This document shows positions 63,320 through 64,000 of a stretch of DNA of 64,000 nt, in pieces (the stretch's first letter is position 1; each line of letters begins with the position of its first letter). The translations under genes and the position numbers were made by a program. The notes under the pieces are model-generated. The model was given only the letters and a program-made list of their open reading frames with translations. It did not search any database and was not told the origin of the DNA. Where the stretch lies: contig NZ_PXZL01000020.1 in the NCBI RefSeq assembly GCF_003013405.1, forward strand, positions 1 to 64,000. Reading direction: 5' to 3'. The DNA comes from Brevibacillus formosus. GTDB lineage: Bacteria; Bacillota; Bacilli; Brevibacillales; Brevibacillaceae.

Positions 63320-64000
63320 TCAGGTTGTTTTCTTTAATTGTTGCAAGACGACCTCACGCATAACCCCAGTCGGTGCTCGTTCTCCCGTCCACAGCTCGAA
63401 AGCCAGTGCACCTTGATTCACGAACATGCCGATTCCGGAATGAACAGTGGCTCCGATGGCACGCGCTTCTTTGAGCAGACGTGTTTCGAGCGGGTTATAA
63501 ATCAGATCGCTCACGGTTAAACCAGAATGAAGCCATTCTGCTGGCACAGGTGTCTCCTGCACATTTGGCAGCATTCCGATCGATGTCGTATTAATCAACA
63601 GCGAAGAATCCGCGATAGCTGCTTCACCTTCGCCCTGTTCTACGATTTTCGTAGGCACAATCGTTCCGACATGCTCAGCCAATACGGCGGCTCTTTCGCG
63701 GGAACGATTAATGATGCGAATTTCCTTGACTCCTTGTTCAGCCAAGGTAAACGCGACTGCACGGGCAGCGCCTCCAGCCCCTACCATGGTTACCACTTGC
63801 TTTTCAAGAACGATTCCCGTCTCTTCCACAAGCGAACGAACATAGCCCATACCATCTGTGTTATAGCCGATCAAGCGCCCATCACGAGAAACGACGGTAT
63901 TGACGGCACCGATGCGTTTGGCAAGCGGATCAATTTCATCCAGCATCGGCATGATAGCGACCTTGTGGGGGATCGTGACGTTAATCCCTTTCAAGCCTAA
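63320..64000 (-). CDS. aroE: Shikimate dehydrogenase, C-terminal part (cut by window end)
   Basis: NADPH-dependent reduction of 3-dehydroshikimate in the shikimate pathway. The visible 227 residues run from just before the substrate motif GINVTIPHK (Lys is catalytic) through [15 protein letters not shown], the NADP loop [19 protein letters not shown] and a closing [16 protein letters not shown]. The N-terminal part and start lie beyond base 64000; the apparent TTG at 63994 is internal. It leads the yhbY-nadD-yqeK-rsfS-yqeM run. Its substrate is also that of AsbF, about 59 kb away. Confidence 0.96.
   Translation of the reverse strand, partial: LGLKGINVTIPHKVAIMPMLDEIDPLAKRIGAVNTVVSRDGRLIGYNTDGMGYVRSLVEETGIVLEKQVVTMVGAGGAARAVAFTLAEQGVKEIRIINRSRERAAVLAEHVGTIVPTKIVEQGEGEAAIADSSLLINTTSIGMLPNVQETPVPAEWLHSGLTVSDLIYNPLETRLLKEARAIGATVHSGIGMFVNQGALAFELWTGERAPTGVMREVVLQQLKKTT

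Overview
The window looks like a chromosomal segment of an endospore-forming, low-to-moderate GC Gram-positive bacterium of the Paenibacillaceae, most likely a Brevibacillus. The reasons are strong AGGAGG-type ribosome binding sites, sporulation genes (spoIIP, gpr, yqxA), CIRCE/HrcA heat-shock control, a T-box in front of leuS, and a gene order that follows the Bacillus subtilis yqeI-yqeZ/comE/lepA/dnaK neighbourhood with extra blocks inserted. The genus is an inference; no rRNA or tRNA gene is present to test it.

Read right to left, the conserved backbone on the minus strand is aroE (cut by the window end), yhbY, nadD, yqeK, rsfS, yqeM and leuS (57.9-64.0 kb). The competence genes comER and comEA and an asparagine synthase follow on the plus strand, with comEC on the minus strand (51.5-57.8 kb). 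Next come an ECF sigma/anti-sigma pair, holA, rpsT (plus), gpr, spoIIP and yqxA (45.5-51.5 kb). After an inserted block, the backbone resumes with lepA, hemW, hrcA-grpE-dnaK-dnaJ, prmA, rsmE and mtaB (18.5-30.2 kb). At the left end are the HIT gene, rpsU, yqeY and a frameshifted nfeD (0-1.5 kb).

Two accessory blocks break this backbone. The first (30.4-45.3 kb) holds a two-domain GNAT acetyltransferase, a second ECF sigma/anti-sigma pair, a methyltransferase with an N-terminal rubredoxin-like knuckle domain, a vitamin B12 importer (btuF-btuC-btuD) behind a cobalamin riboswitch, a Xaa-Pro peptidase, an alpha/beta hydrolase and a five-gene oligopeptide ABC transporter (dppD-F-E-B-C). The second (1.7-18.1 kb) holds murF, a secreted beta-propeller-like protein, the complete petrobactin siderophore operon asbABCDEF under a Fur-box promoter, ddl, a small unknown gene, a DUF4177 gene, an rRNA methyltransferase of the RlmI family, a Na/Pi cotransporter (yqeW-like, backbone in B. 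subtilis), lrgAB, deoC and a Nudix hydrolase.

The regulatory layer is rich. It includes a Fur box on the asb promoter, CIRCE on hrcA, a cobalamin riboswitch with terminator, a leucine T-box with a plausible CTC specifier, an ECF-type promoter before one sigma gene, and about fifteen intrinsic terminators. The most unusual structures are a tandem pair of about 166-base elements with 19-base terminal inverted repeats between lepA and hemW, a cluster of perfect palindromes between rsmE and mtaB, the rubredoxin-methyltransferase fusion, and a btuC reading frame that seems to need a CTG start.
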